Assembly (NCBI GenBank): GCA_900467745.1
Contig: UBQW01000016.1
Span: forward strand, 248,001 to 312,000
Source: Hyphomicrobiales bacterium
GTDB lineage: Bacteria > Pseudomonadota > Alphaproteobacteria > Rhizobiales > Rhizobiaceae
Reading direction: 5' to 3'
Length of the DNA: 64,000 bases
The position numbers and the translations under genes are program-made. Under the pieces are notes generated by a model. That model did not search any database and was not told the DNA's origin. It saw only the letters and a list, made by a program, of their open reading frames with translations. Every line of letters begins with the position of its first letter. The stretch's first letter is position 1. This document shows positions 20,002-29,932 of the stretch, in pieces.

Positions 20002-20748
20002 TTACCCGACACTGTAACCACCGTCGACCGGCAGCGTGACGCCAGTCACGAACGCGGCGGCTGGCGAACACAAAAACAGGATCGGGCCAACGAGGTCCTC
20101 GGTCGTTCCCCAGCGCTTCAGTGCCGATCGCTCGGCGATTTTCGCTTCGCTATCCGGCTGCGACCAGAGCGGCTTCGTCATCTCCGTGCGGTGATAGCCC
20201 GGCGCAACCGCGTTCACACGGACGCCGTCGCGGCCATACTTATGCGCCATGGCGCGTGTCAACCCGACGATGCCCGTCTTACTTGCTGTATAGGCAGGGA
20301 CGCTTTCATCGGCCAGATAGCTCAGCATCGACGCGAAATTGACAATGCTTCCCCCATTCTTCCTGAGCAACGGAAAGGCAGCGCGGGAGAGACGCATAGC
20401 GCTGCTCAGATTGACGTCCATGACATCGAGAAAGACATCCTCGTCCCACTCACTGTCTGGGCGCGCGATGCCCTGGCAATTGACCAGCACATCAAGCGTC
20501 GGCAGATCGGCAAAATATCGATCGACTGCGGCGCCGTCCCGCACATCAAGTTTTGAGAACGTGATCGTACCGGATGAGCTCGATCGGGCATAGTCAAGCC
20601 GGCGTTCGGAGCTGCCTGTGGCGAGCACGCGGGCTCCCTCCCCGGCGAAGCCTTGCGCAACGGCCAGACCGATGCCGCTCGTGCCGCCCGAGACCACCAC
20701 CGTCTTACCATCAAGGAAGTTCGGCGCGAACGCCTCGTTTTTATCCAT
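20002..20748 (-). CDS. Short-chain dehydrogenase/reductase
   Basis: 248 residues from the ATG at 20748, eight bases after GGAG. The NAD loop is VSGGTSGIGLAVAQ, followed by NCQGIARP in place of NNAG, the catalytic stretch SMLSYLADESVPAYTASK (Ser, Tyr, Lys) and PVDGGYSVG at the end. It is the last gene of the eight-gene minus-strand arm of the sugar locus, so it probably oxidises or reduces a sugar alcohol or keto-sugar. Longer upstream reading runs into the neighbouring gene and was not used. Confidence 0.88.
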   Translation of the reverse strand: MDKNEAFAPNFLDGKTVVVSGGTSGIGLAVAQGFAGEGARVLATGSSERRLDYARSSSSGTITFSKLDVRDGAAVDRYFADLPTLDVLVNCQGIARPDSEWDEDVFLDVMDVNLSSAMRLSRAAFPLLRKNGGSIVNFASMLSYLADESVPAYTASKTGIVGLTRAMAHKYGRDGVRVNAVAPGYHRTEMTKPLWSQPDSEAKIAERSALKRWGTTEDLVGPILFLCSPAAAFVTGVTLPVDGGYSVG

Positions 20749-20765
20749 AGTTCTTACTCCATCGA

Positions 20766-21851
20766 TTAGATCAACGCCGCCAGCGCTTCGATCACCATGC
20801 CTTCGGTGACCGGCATCGGCTCGTTGTGGATGATTTCGCCGGCGCGGCAGGCACGTCGCGCGACAATTTCCAGCTTCTCCCGCGAAGCCTCGGCAATCCC
20901 GATATCCGTCAGCCGCGTCGGAAGCCGCACCGATCGGCAAAAGTCGCGAACCCGCGTGAATTCGTCATGCCGGCCCTGGATCTTCAACCCGGCCAGCACG
21001 CCGATGGCCACCTTTTCGCCGTGCAGGTGATGATGCACATCTTCCAGCTCACAGAGGCCATGATGGATCGCGTGCGCGGCGGCCACGCCGCCGGATTCAA
21101 AGCCTATCCCCGACAGGAGAATGTTGGCCTCCACGACCCGCTCGATTGCCGGTCCCGCCGTCTTCGCATCGCATTCCGTGAGCGCCGCTGCGCCGAACTC
21201 CAGGATTGTTTCCCGGCAAAACCGCGCAACCTCGAATGCAAGCGGCAGGCCGGGCATTTTCATGCAGTTCAACGCACCGCTGTGTCGGCACGCATCCGCC
21301 TCGTACCATGTTGCCAGCGCATCACCGATCCCGGCCGACAGGAAGCGCGCGGGCGCGGCAGCGATCAGGGCCGTATCGACAAGTACCAGGTCGGGATTGG
21401 CAGGCAAGAAGCTGTCATACGCGACCGTGCCGTCCTCGTTGTAGACGACCGCGAGCGCACTGCACGGCGCATCCGAAGCGGCGATCGTCGGCACCACGAT
21501 CACTGGTAATTTAAGATCGCGGGCAGCCGCCTTTGCCGTATCGAGCGCCTTGCCGCCACCGATACCGATGACGACATCGGCTGCGGCAGTCCTGGCACGA
21601 GCGACGAGGCTGGCGATTTCAGCTTCCGAGCACTCTCCTCCGTGACGCACGACCTCGACATCGGCGCGACCATCGAACGCGTCCGACATGGATTGTTCGA
21701 GCATGCCGAAAATGCCACGGTCGAGCAGGGCCACGGCACGCTTTCCATACCCTTGCGCCTCCTGCCCTAGCAGCCCGATCGCGCCCGCTGCCTGGATATA
21801 GCGGCCGGGGAAGCGTGCGCCGCGCGGCTTGATGTCAGCCGTCACCAGCAT
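20766..21851 (-). CDS. Glycerol dehydrogenase-like, metal-dependent alcohol dehydrogenase
   Basis: 361 residues of the iron-containing/GldA family. GIGGGKALDTAKA (about 96-108) binds the NAD phosphates; VPTIAASDAPCSALAV follows; metal ligands are Asp in GIGDALATWYEA, His in HAIHHGL and His in HHHLHGEKVAIG. It oxidises vicinal diols such as glycerol or related polyols to keto compounds. Its start overlaps the end of the upstream SDR by 10 bases. Confidence 0.88.
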   Translation of the reverse strand: MLVTADIKPRGARFPGRYIQAAGAIGLLGQEAQGYGKRAVALLDRGIFGMLEQSMSDAFDGRADVEVVRHGGECSEAEIASLVARARTAAADVVIGIGGGKALDTAKAAARDLKLPVIVVPTIAASDAPCSALAVVYNEDGTVAYDSFLPANPDLVLVDTALIAAAPARFLSAGIGDALATWYEADACRHSGALNCMKMPGLPLAFEVARFCRETILEFGAAALTECDAKTAGPAIERVVEANILLSGIGFESGGVAAAHAIHHGLCELEDVHHHLHGEKVAIGVLAGLKIQGRHDEFTRVRDFCRSVRLPTRLTDIGIAEASREKLEIVARRACRAGEIIHNEPMPVTEGMVIEALAALI

Positions 21852-22615
21852 ACGTAGCCTCCATCGGCGAGCACGATCGAGCCGGTCATCAGGCTGGAGG
21901 CGTCGCTGGCGAGGAACAGGATGACGGAAGCGACCTCGTCGGTGCGGCCAAGCCTGTTAATCGGGGTGCCGCCGACCCAGTGCCTATACATCTCGGCGTC
22001 CTCGTAGACGTACTTGTTCATCTCCGTATCGATATAGGTGGGTGCCACCGAATTGACGCGAACGCCGCGCGCGCCCCATTCGGCGGCGAGCGACTTCGTC
22101 AGATGGTGGACGGCTGCCTTGGAGGCATTGTAGTTCGCCTGCTCCTGCGGGCGATTGACAACGAAACCGGACATCGAGCCGACATTGACGATGGTGCCGG
22201 AGCCGCGATCGAGCATCGACTTGCCGAACGCCCTGCAGCACCAGAAAACGCCGTTTAGATTGACGTCGATCACCTTGTTCCAGACATCGTCTGCCATGGT
22301 TTCGGCCGGATGATTGCTGATGGCGATGCCGGCATTGTTGACGAGGATGTCGACCCGGCCATGGCGGGCGACGATCTCGTCATGGGCCGCCTGCACGGCT
22401 TTGACATCGGTAACGTCGAGCACGACGCTGTCGACGCCGTACCCCTTGGCGGTAAGCGTTGCCGTTGCTTCCTTGAGCAACGCATCATTCATGTCCGTCA
22501 GCACGACTTTCGCTCCAGCTTCCGCCAGCGCCTCGACGGCGGCGTAGCCGATCCCGCGCGCGGCGCCGGTTACGACGGCAATCTTGTCGGTGAGCTTGAA
22601 CTTATCGAGATACAT
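21842..22615 (-). CDS. Short-chain dehydrogenase/reductase, probably sugar alcohol dehydrogenase
   Basis: 257 residues from the ATG at 22615, which overlaps the stop of the HAD gene (TAATG). TGAARGIGYAAVE binds NAD, NNAGIA follows at about 90, the catalytic residues lie in SMSGFVVN and NYNASKAAV, and the C-terminus is LADGGYVCW. Related proteins in rhizobial operons are xylitol, arabitol or sorbitol dehydrogenases; the substrate here is not determined. Confidence 0.88.
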   Translation of the reverse strand: MYLDKFKLTDKIAVVTGAARGIGYAAVEALAEAGAKVVLTDMNDALLKEATATLTAKGYGVDSVVLDVTDVKAVQAAHDEIVARHGRVDILVNNAGIAISNHPAETMADDVWNKVIDVNLNGVFWCCRAFGKSMLDRGSGTIVNVGSMSGFVVNRPQEQANYNASKAAVHHLTKSLAAEWGARGVRVNSVAPTYIDTEMNKYVYEDAEMYRHWVGGTPINRLGRTDEVASVILFLASDASSLMTGSIVLADGGYVCW

Positions 22616-23298
22616 TAGTCGCATCCTTGAAGGGTCGTTTGCAAAGGAAAGGCAGAAAGTAGGCCGGCGAGCGTTGAAGCCAGATCGTTGGGATCGGCCA
22701 GGATCGCCGACGGCGGAAAGACGAGGTCGGTCCTATGTGGCTCGGGCCAACCGATGACGGTCATTCCCGCTGCAAGACCAGCAACGGCGCCGGGAATGCT
22801 GTCCTCGACCACGATGCAGTTTTCGGGGCTGACGCCAAGCAGATGCGCCGCCCTGAGATAGGGTTCGGGATCCGGCTTTCCGCGCACGACGTCATTTCGG
22901 CTGACGGTCACAAGTCCGGGCTGCTGCAGGCATGCAGCTCGCAGATTGGCATCAACCAGCATGCGGTCCGAATTCGAAACGATGGCGAAACGGGTGCCCG
23001 GTTCTGCGAGCAATCTCAAAACGGCATCGACCCCATTGCGGCGCTCTAGTCTGGCAGCGCCGGCCAGATAGCATCGATACTTGCCTTCGACATAATCATC
23101 GAAGGATGGCTTGAAACCGATCGCCTCTCGCAGCAGTGCGTGGCAATCGGCGCCGCTCATGCCGGTCATGCGATCAGCGAGCGCGTCCGGCACCCGATAC
23201 CCCATCTGAAGCAGTGCCTGTTTCATGGCATCGAAATGCAGCCCCTCGCTATCAACGAGGGTGCCGTCCATGTCGAAAAGTACGGCTCTTTCTGTCAT
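22615..23298 (-). CDS. HAD-family phosphatase/phosphomutase-like hydrolase
   Basis: 227 residues starting MTERAVLFDMDGTLVDSEGL: motif I DMDGT with the Asp nucleophile. IVSNSD is motif II, the lysine lies in RGKPDPEPYL and VVEDSIPGAVAG is motif IV; the cap between motifs I and II is of the beta-phosphoglucomutase type. It likely dephosphorylates or interconverts a phosphosugar of the pathway. Start and upstream kinase stop overlap as ATGA. A much longer in-frame extension runs into the kinase gene and is not credible. Confidence 0.88.
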   Translation of the reverse strand: MTERAVLFDMDGTLVDSEGLHFDAMKQALLQMGYRVPDALADRMTGMSGADCHALLREAIGFKPSFDDYVEGKYRCYLAGAARLERRNGVDAVLRLLAEPGTRFAIVSNSDRMLVDANLRAACLQQPGLVTVSRNDVVRGKPDPEPYLRAAHLLGVSPENCIVVEDSIPGAVAGLAAGMTVIGWPEPHRTDLVFPPSAILADPNDLASTLAGLLSAFPLQTTLQGCD

Positions 23299-24797
23299 TG
23301 CGGCAGCCCGTCGAGATCGTCGTAGAGGACCTGGCTGTGCGCATAGAGCTTCTCGAAGAATGACTGCATCGGCCGATAGGTTTCCGCCCAGCGCGGATCG
23401 GGCTCGATTTCCTGCGCGTAGGAGACATAGGCGCCGGCTGCATTTTCCACGCTTGAAAACTGCCCGGTTGCCGCCGCCGCCATGATCGCGCAGCCGACCA
23501 GGCCGCATTCCGGTTCGGAGGGAACCAGGATCGGAATACCGTAGACGCTGGCCTTGATCTTCATCCAAAGCTCGGTTTTCGCCCCGCCACCCGACGCAAT
23601 GACCCGCTCGAGCGGCGCACCGGAAATGCGATCGAGAATATTGATATGGCGCTTGGTGGCGAATGCGACGCCTTCGAGCACCGCGCGGTGCATATGCGCA
23701 AGACCATGCGCGGCACCGATTCCGAAGAATTGCGCGCGCGCATTGCGATGCTCGCCAAGCCGCTCACCGGTGAGGTACGGCATGAAGAACAGCTTATCGG
23801 ATCCGGCAGGTGCCTCGGCAGCCTTTGCGACAATGTCCTCGTAGGACGATTTCTTCTCGTCGAACGCCCGTCTTGCCCAGCGCATGGCGTCGCCGCCGGA
23901 CTCCAGAAGCATGAAGGCGCCCCAGTTTCCTTCGACAGTCCCGACGTTGCAAATAGAGGGATCAAGAAGCGGTTTGGCGGCGATCGCGGTGATGATTGCC
24001 GACGTTCCCATCACCTCCGAACCTACGCCCGCCCGGCATACGCCGGATCCCAAAAGGGCCACCGGATAGTCGGCCCCGCCGACCAGCACCGGCGTGCCCT
24101 GGCGCAGCCCGGTCTCGATCGCAGCGTTCTCGCTGACGGTACCCAAAATCTCTGTCGGATTACGAAGCGGCGCCAGTTTATCGGCATCGAGCCCGAGCAG
24201 CGCGATCATCTTGCGCGACCAGTCGCCGCTACGGGGATCCATCAGAAAGCTTGCGCCGCCGTCGTTGCGATCCATGGCGATCTGGCCGGTCAGGCGCAGA
24301 TTGACGTAGTCTTTCGGCATCAGCACGGCGGAAGCTTTGCTGTAGGCAGATGCGTCGTGGTCGCGCAGCCATTGCAGCTTGAAGCCAGGCCAGGCGGGCG
24401 TGGGCGGGTTGGCGCAATCGGAAAGATAATCGCTCGGCGCATGCGCGGCCTCGAAGGCCGTCACATAGTCCACGGTCCGCTTGTCGTTCCAGAGCGGCGC
24501 GGTCTCGCGCACCAACTCCCCATCGTCGCCGACAAGCACCGTCCCGTGCATCTGGCCGCAGGCTGCAACGGCAACTACGCGGGAGCGCGCATCGGCAACC
24601 TGTCCCAGGACCTCCCGGACCGTGGCGACGACGCCCGCCCACCAATCCGCCGGACGCTGCTCGGCCCAGCCGAATTGCGGAACGATCTGCTCGTGCTCGC
24701 GGCTGCAGACCGCAAGAATTTTGCCCCTGGTGTCGACGAGGGCGGCACGAACGCTGCCGGTGCCGACGTCGATGGCAAGGAAGAGATCATTTGGCAT
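23295..24797 (-). CDS. FGGY carbohydrate kinase, xylulokinase-like
   Basis: 500 residues. The N-terminal ATPase lobe starts AIDVGTGSVRAALVD; ACGQMHGTVLV is the sugar-binding motif shared with xylulokinases; the FGGY C-terminal signature region reads MHRAVLEGVAFATKRHINIL and VIASGGGAKTELW. It phosphorylates a ketose (xylulose, ribulose or similar) after import and oxidation. It precedes the HAD gene with a 4-base overlap and follows the permease gene by 27 bases. Xylulose is the best guess, but the SDRs beside it leave other ketoses open. Confidence 0.85.
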   Translation of the reverse strand: MPNDLFLAIDVGTGSVRAALVDTRGKILAVCSREHEQIVPQFGWAEQRPADWWAGVVATVREVLGQVADARSRVVAVAACGQMHGTVLVGDDGELVRETAPLWNDKRTVDYVTAFEAAHAPSDYLSDCANPPTPAWPGFKLQWLRDHDASAYSKASAVLMPKDYVNLRLTGQIAMDRNDGGASFLMDPRSGDWSRKMIALLGLDADKLAPLRNPTEILGTVSENAAIETGLRQGTPVLVGGADYPVALLGSGVCRAGVGSEVMGTSAIITAIAAKPLLDPSICNVGTVEGNWGAFMLLESGGDAMRWARRAFDEKKSSYEDIVAKAAEAPAGSDKLFFMPYLTGERLGEHRNARAQFFGIGAAHGLAHMHRAVLEGVAFATKRHINILDRISGAPLERVIASGGGAKTELWMKIKASVYGIPILVPSEPECGLVGCAIMAAAATGQFSSVENAAGAYVSYAQEIEPDPRWAETYRPMQSFFEKLYAHSQVLYDDLDGLPQ

Positions 24798-24824
24798 GCT
24801 ACTTACCCCTGCAGGAGGCGGACA

Positions 24825-25802
24825 CTACTTGCGAAACCAGTTGGAGGCATATTGCAGGAGCATCGCACCGATGATGATGCAACCCATGAAGACCTGCTGG
24901 TGATAGCCGGGCACGCGGGCAAGGTTCATCATATTGGCGATAATGCCAAGCACAAGCACGCCGATGAAGGTGTTCATTACGCCACCGCGGCCGCCCATCA
25001 GGCTGGCGCCGCCGATCACGACGGCAGCGATCGCGTCGAGCTCCGAACCGACACCGATATTGGCCGAGCCGATGCCGGTGCGGCTCGTCGAAACGATACC
25101 GGCCGCGGCCGCGAGCACTCCGGAAATCACATAGACAGCTGTCGTGTAATAGGCGACCGGAATGCCGGAAAGACGTACGGCTTCTACATTCGAGCCGATC
25201 GCCTTTACCAGGCGTCCGAAGCGCGTGAAGGTTAGGACGATGCCGGCGATGACAAAGACGATCGCCATCAGCACGACGGGGTAGGGAATGGTGGCGATCG
25301 AGCCGGAGCCAAACGTCGTGATCCAGATCCCGGCGTCGCCCATCTGAATGGGCTGTCCGGCGGAGACGATCAAGGAGAGACCACGCGCGACCGTCATCAT
25401 CGCAAGCGTCGTCACGAAGGGCGGCAATTTGAGGAAGGCGACGAGGACGCCGGAGGCAAGGCCGCAGGCTGCGCCGGCGATCAGGGCGGTCGCGACCGCT
25501 CCGCCTGTGCCGTAGTCCTGGATGACGATCGCCGAAAGCACGCTGCCGAGCGCTGCCACCGAACCGACCGAGAGATCAATACCCCGGGTCAGGATGACGA
25601 AGAGCATGCCGATCGCCATCAGGCTGGTGCCTGCGCTTTGTCGGAGAACGTTGATAATGTTGCGCTGGGTCAGGAATACATCCGACATCGAGGTCGCCAC
25701 GATCAGCAGGGCGATCAGGATGGCCAGCGTGCCGTAGCGGTGCAGGATGTTGGAAATGTTCAGCGTAGGCGAACGGTGAGCGGTTTCGGTGAGTTCGGTC
25801 AC
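24825..25802 (-). CDS. Sugar ABC transporter permease (RbsC family)
   Basis: 325 residues, about ten hydrophobic segments. The family hallmarks LTRGIDLSVGSVAALGSVLSA (in part) and a GAASLMGGRGG-like segment (VVIGGASLMGGRGGVMNTF) are clear. It forms the homodimeric channel of the ribose/xylose/polyol class of importers with the adjacent ATPase. It lies between the ATPase and kinase genes. Confidence 0.9.
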   Translation of the reverse strand: MTELTETAHRSPTLNISNILHRYGTLAILIALLIVATSMSDVFLTQRNIINVLRQSAGTSLMAIGMLFVILTRGIDLSVGSVAALGSVLSAIVIQDYGTGGAVATALIAGAACGLASGVLVAFLKLPPFVTTLAMMTVARGLSLIVSAGQPIQMGDAGIWITTFGSGSIATIPYPVVLMAIVFVIAGIVLTFTRFGRLVKAIGSNVEAVRLSGIPVAYYTTAVYVISGVLAAAAGIVSTSRTGIGSANIGVGSELDAIAAVVIGGASLMGGRGGVMNTFIGVLVLGIIANMMNLARVPGYHQQVFMGCIIIGAMLLQYASNWFRK

Positions 25803-25815
25803 GGCTTTAACCCAA

Positions 25816-27330
<1,515 letters not shown>

Positions 27331-27458
27331 AGCGTCACAATCTGCCTGTCACGACCAAGCCGCGCCCTGCGGCGGCACCGGCGCGAGCCGGCTTCGGAGG
27401 TCATTGAATGGGTGGCCGGCGGGGACGAAACCGCGCCGGCCACAGGGAGGATCGGGTC

Positions 27459-28430
27459 TTAGAATACCGCGTCCTTCTTCAGGTACTTGTCGACGTTGTC
27501 CTTGGTGATCGCGGTCGGCGTCGTGTAGGTGATCTTGGAGATATCGCCGGGCAGCTTGCCGTCGAGCGCCTTCTTGGCGAGATCGACGGCCGTGGCGGCG
27601 ACGAGCGCCGGATCATTGAGACCGGTTGCGCCGTACTTGCCGTCCTTGATCGCCTGCAACGCTTCCTTCTGACCATCCGCGGCGGCCAGGAACAAGACGT
27701 CGCCCGACTTGTTGGCCTGCTCGAGCGCCTTCTGCGCGCCGAGAACCATGGAGTCGTTTTCGCCGAGCACGACGTTGACGTCAGGGTTTGCGGTCAGAAG
27801 GTCTTCCATGGCCTTCAGGCCGCCTTCGTTGGTCCAGGCGCCCCAACCCTGGCCGACCACCGTGAAGTTGGCACGGCCTTCGTTGCGCAGCTGACCTTCG
27901 GTCAAACCTGCCAGCACGCCCAGGCGGCGCTCCTGGCCGACTTCATTGCCCTTGTCACCGGAAATCAGCGCGATCTTGAGTTCCTTGCCCTTGGTCGCAT
28001 CGGCGAGCCACTGACCGACCAGAAGACCGTTCTGCGAATTCGAGGACTGGACCAGGGTTACGAAATTGGCCTGCGCGTCGATAGTCGAGTCGATCACGAA
28101 GACCTTGACGCCGGCTGCGGTGGCCGCGTTGACGGCCGGAACAAGGCCCTTGCTGTCGCGCGGATTGATGATCAGCGCGCCGATACCCTGCGCGACCATG
28201 TCTTCGACGTCGGCGACCTGCTTGTTGAGGTCGTTCTGGCCGTCGACGGAGATGACTTCGCATCCGAGCTCCTCGGCATGCTTCTTCGCAGAAACTTCCT
28301 GTGCAGCGAAGTAGGGTGCATCCAGCGTCTTCATTGAGATACCGATCTTGCAATCCGCCGCTTGCGCGGTTGCCATAGCAAGCACCGATGCGGCTGCGCA
28401 AAGCGCAAGCGTCATTACAGTCTTTTTCAT
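27459..28430 (-). CDS. Sugar ABC transporter periplasmic binding protein (RbsB family)
   Basis: 323 residues from the ATG at 28430 (GGAGGAGA upstream). Signal peptide MKKTVMTLALCAAASVLAMA ends at about residue 24. The mature protein reads CKIGISMKTLDAPYFAAQ, DLNKQVADVEDMVAQGIGAL and VFVIDSTID, the type I periplasmic fold with ligand contacts in these loops. First gene of the minus-strand arm, so it also marks the operon promoter. Pentose, polyol or tetritol ligands are typical of the family; not resolvable here. Confidence 0.9.
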   Translation of the reverse strand: MKKTVMTLALCAAASVLAMATAQAADCKIGISMKTLDAPYFAAQEVSAKKHAEELGCEVISVDGQNDLNKQVADVEDMVAQGIGALIINPRDSKGLVPAVNAATAAGVKVFVIDSTIDAQANFVTLVQSSNSQNGLLVGQWLADATKGKELKIALISGDKGNEVGQERRLGVLAGLTEGQLRNEGRANFTVVGQGWGAWTNEGGLKAMEDLLTANPDVNVVLGENDSMVLGAQKALEQANKSGDVLFLAAADGQKEALQAIKDGKYGATGLNDPALVAATAVDLAKKALDGKLPGDISKITYTTPTAITKDNVDKYLKKDAVF

Positions 28431-28484
28431 TTTCGTCTCTCCTCCAAGTGAGCGCTTCAAGCGCAAGCCATCTCCTGGCTGAAA

Positions 28485-28571
28485 TGTAGCGTAGTTACAT
28501 GAAATTTTCTCGTCAACATATTTTTTGTTGCATTTCTACGATTCCGCATCGCAATATTGTCTGAAAATTTC
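28485..28571. promoter_or_regulatory. Divergent promoter with candidate RpiR operator elements
   Basis: Between the binding-protein and cupin genes lie a dyad TGTA-N7-TACA (28485-28499), GAAATTTTC (28501-28509) and its exact reverse complement GAAAATTTC (28563-28571). A degenerate copy, TGTAATTCTACTACC, lies at 28599-28613. RpiR/HexR regulators recognise TGTA-N7-TACA or GAAA-type dyads, and an RpiR gene ends the right arm, so this is a likely control point for both arms. Confidence 0.5.
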
Positions 28572-28629
28572 GCTTGCACGTGTTTTCATATCTATTTATG
28601 TAATTCTACTACCGAACGAAGGGTGAATT

Positions 28630-29247
28630 ATGATGCGGGAACCAGTCTCAAGCGTCGTCGACACGATTGGCGGCGGAATGAGCGGGAAGACGGGGCGATA
28701 CGAGAAGCGCCTGAGCGATCTCAATGGGCTCTACGCCGACGAAGCCGCTTTCGAGGCGGCGCTCGAAGAGCTCGGCGATGTCGTCGTCTACGACGTGGAG
28801 GATTTCCGTCCGGGAACGCACAGCGGCGACCTCATCTACGGTGTCACGCGAATGAGTCCCGGCCGGATCGCCGCCGAGTTCTTCCTGACGCGCGGACATA
28901 TCCACGCCAAGGCGGATCGGCCCGAGATATATTATGGCCAGAAGGGTTTGGGACTGATGCAGCTCGAATCGCCGGCAGGCGAGACGCGCATCGTCGAGAT
29001 TGGGCCGCAGACGATCTGCTATGTGCCCCCCTTCTGGATCCACCGCTCCATCAACATCGGCAACGAGGATCTGGTGATGGTTTTCGCCTACCCCTCCGAC
29101 AGCGGCCAGGATTACGGAATCATTGAATCCTCCCGCGGCATGCGCCACCGCGTCGTAAGCAACGGAGCCGAAGGTTGGAAACTCATCGAGAACCCGGCCT
29201 ATCAACCGCGCAGCGAGGAAACGGTTCGCGCGCTGATGAAGTCCTAA
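28630..29247 (+). CDS. Cupin-type glucose-6-phosphate isomerase family protein
   Basis: 205 residues. The metal-binding cupin motif TRGHIHAKADRPEIYYGQKG (His, His, Glu) at about 95-115 and the second His in VPPFWIHRSINIG match cupin phosphoglucose isomerases (PF06560), otherwise best known from archaea. It would interconvert an aldose and ketose phosphate. It opens the plus-strand arm, with GAAGGGTG as ribosome site. Given the neighbouring kinase and aldolase, a substrate other than glucose 6-phosphate is possible. Confidence 0.8.
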   Translation: MMREPVSSVVDTIGGGMSGKTGRYEKRLSDLNGLYADEAAFEAALEELGDVVVYDVEDFRPGTHSGDLIYGVTRMSPGRIAAEFFLTRGHIHAKADRPEIYYGQKGLGLMQLESPAGETRIVEIGPQTICYVPPFWIHRSINIGNEDLVMVFAYPSDSGQDYGIIESSRGMRHRVVSNGAEGWKLIENPAYQPRSEETVRALMKS

Positions 29248-29278
29248 ACCTGATCGCCAAGAGCTTGCGGAGAATGCC

Positions 29279-29932
29279 ATGACACATCCTATCGACCTTA
29301 TCGCCAGTCTCGGCGTCGTTCCCGTTGTCGCAATCGAGCGCGCCTCGGATGCGGTGGCGCTCGCCGATGCGCTGCTCGAGGGCGGATTGCCGGTTGCCGA
29401 GATTACCTTTAGAACCGATGCCGCCGCAGATGTTCTTGCTGCCATTCGCGATGCGCGCCCCGAACTGTGCATCGGCGCAGGCACCATCCTCGACCGGACC
29501 AATCTGAAGAAAGCAATCGCATCCGGTGCGCGTTTCGGCTTGGCGCCGGGGTTCGATCCCGACATCGTCGATGCCGCCAAGACTGAAAACCTGCCCTTCT
29601 GCCCGGGGATCATGACGCCATCCGATCTGACGCTTGCGGCTGCGCGTGGCGTGCGGCTGGCGAAGTTTTTCCCGGCCGGCGTAGCGGGCGGTCCGAAGGC
29701 GCTGGCGGGCATTTCCGCCCCCTTCGCCCATCTCGGTATCCGCTTCATCCCGACAGGCGGCGTGACCGAGGCAACGATCGGAGAGTGGCTTGCGCTTCGC
29801 CAGGTGATCGCGGTGGGTGGCACCTGGATTGCCAAGACCGAAGATATTCGCGAGGGCCGCTTCAAGGATATCGCGAAAAACGCCGCAGCTGCCGTCAAGG
29901 TCGCAAAGGAAGCTCTGGAGAAGCGCGCGTGA
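29279..29932 (+). CDS. KDPG/KHG-type 2-keto-3-deoxy acid phosphate aldolase
   Basis: 217 residues. Class I aldolase with Glu41 in VAEITFRTD, the phosphate-binding GAGTIL, and the Schiff-base Lys129 in RLAKFFPAG. It splits 2-keto-3-deoxy-6-phosphogluconate or a homologue into pyruvate and a C3 (or C2) aldehyde phosphate. Its last codons overlap the next gene (GTGA). Because the locus is dedicated to one imported compound, the true substrate may be a KDPG analogue. Symbol withheld because housekeeping eda probably lies elsewhere. Confidence 0.88.
   Translation: MTHPIDLIASLGVVPVVAIERASDAVALADALLEGGLPVAEITFRTDAAADVLAAIRDARPELCIGAGTILDRTNLKKAIASGARFGLAPGFDPDIVDAAKTENLPFCPGIMTPSDLTLAAARGVRLAKFFPAGVAGGPKALAGISAPFAHLGIRFIPTGGVTEATIGEWLALRQVIAVGGTWIAKTEDIREGRFKDIAKNAAAAVKVAKEALEKRA

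Noticed and set aside
23299..23568. Upstream extension of the HAD hydrolase
   Set aside because: Overlaps the kinase C-terminus; the HAD motif I follows directly after the ATG at 23298.
23646..25235. 529-codon open frame on the plus strand
   Set aside because: It lies opposite the xylulokinase and permease genes, has no family features, and is a GC-rich mirror frame.
29279..29932. Calling the aldolase the housekeeping eda
   Set aside because: It is embedded in a dedicated locus without edd or a glucose-6-phosphate dehydrogenase gene, so only the family is claimed.
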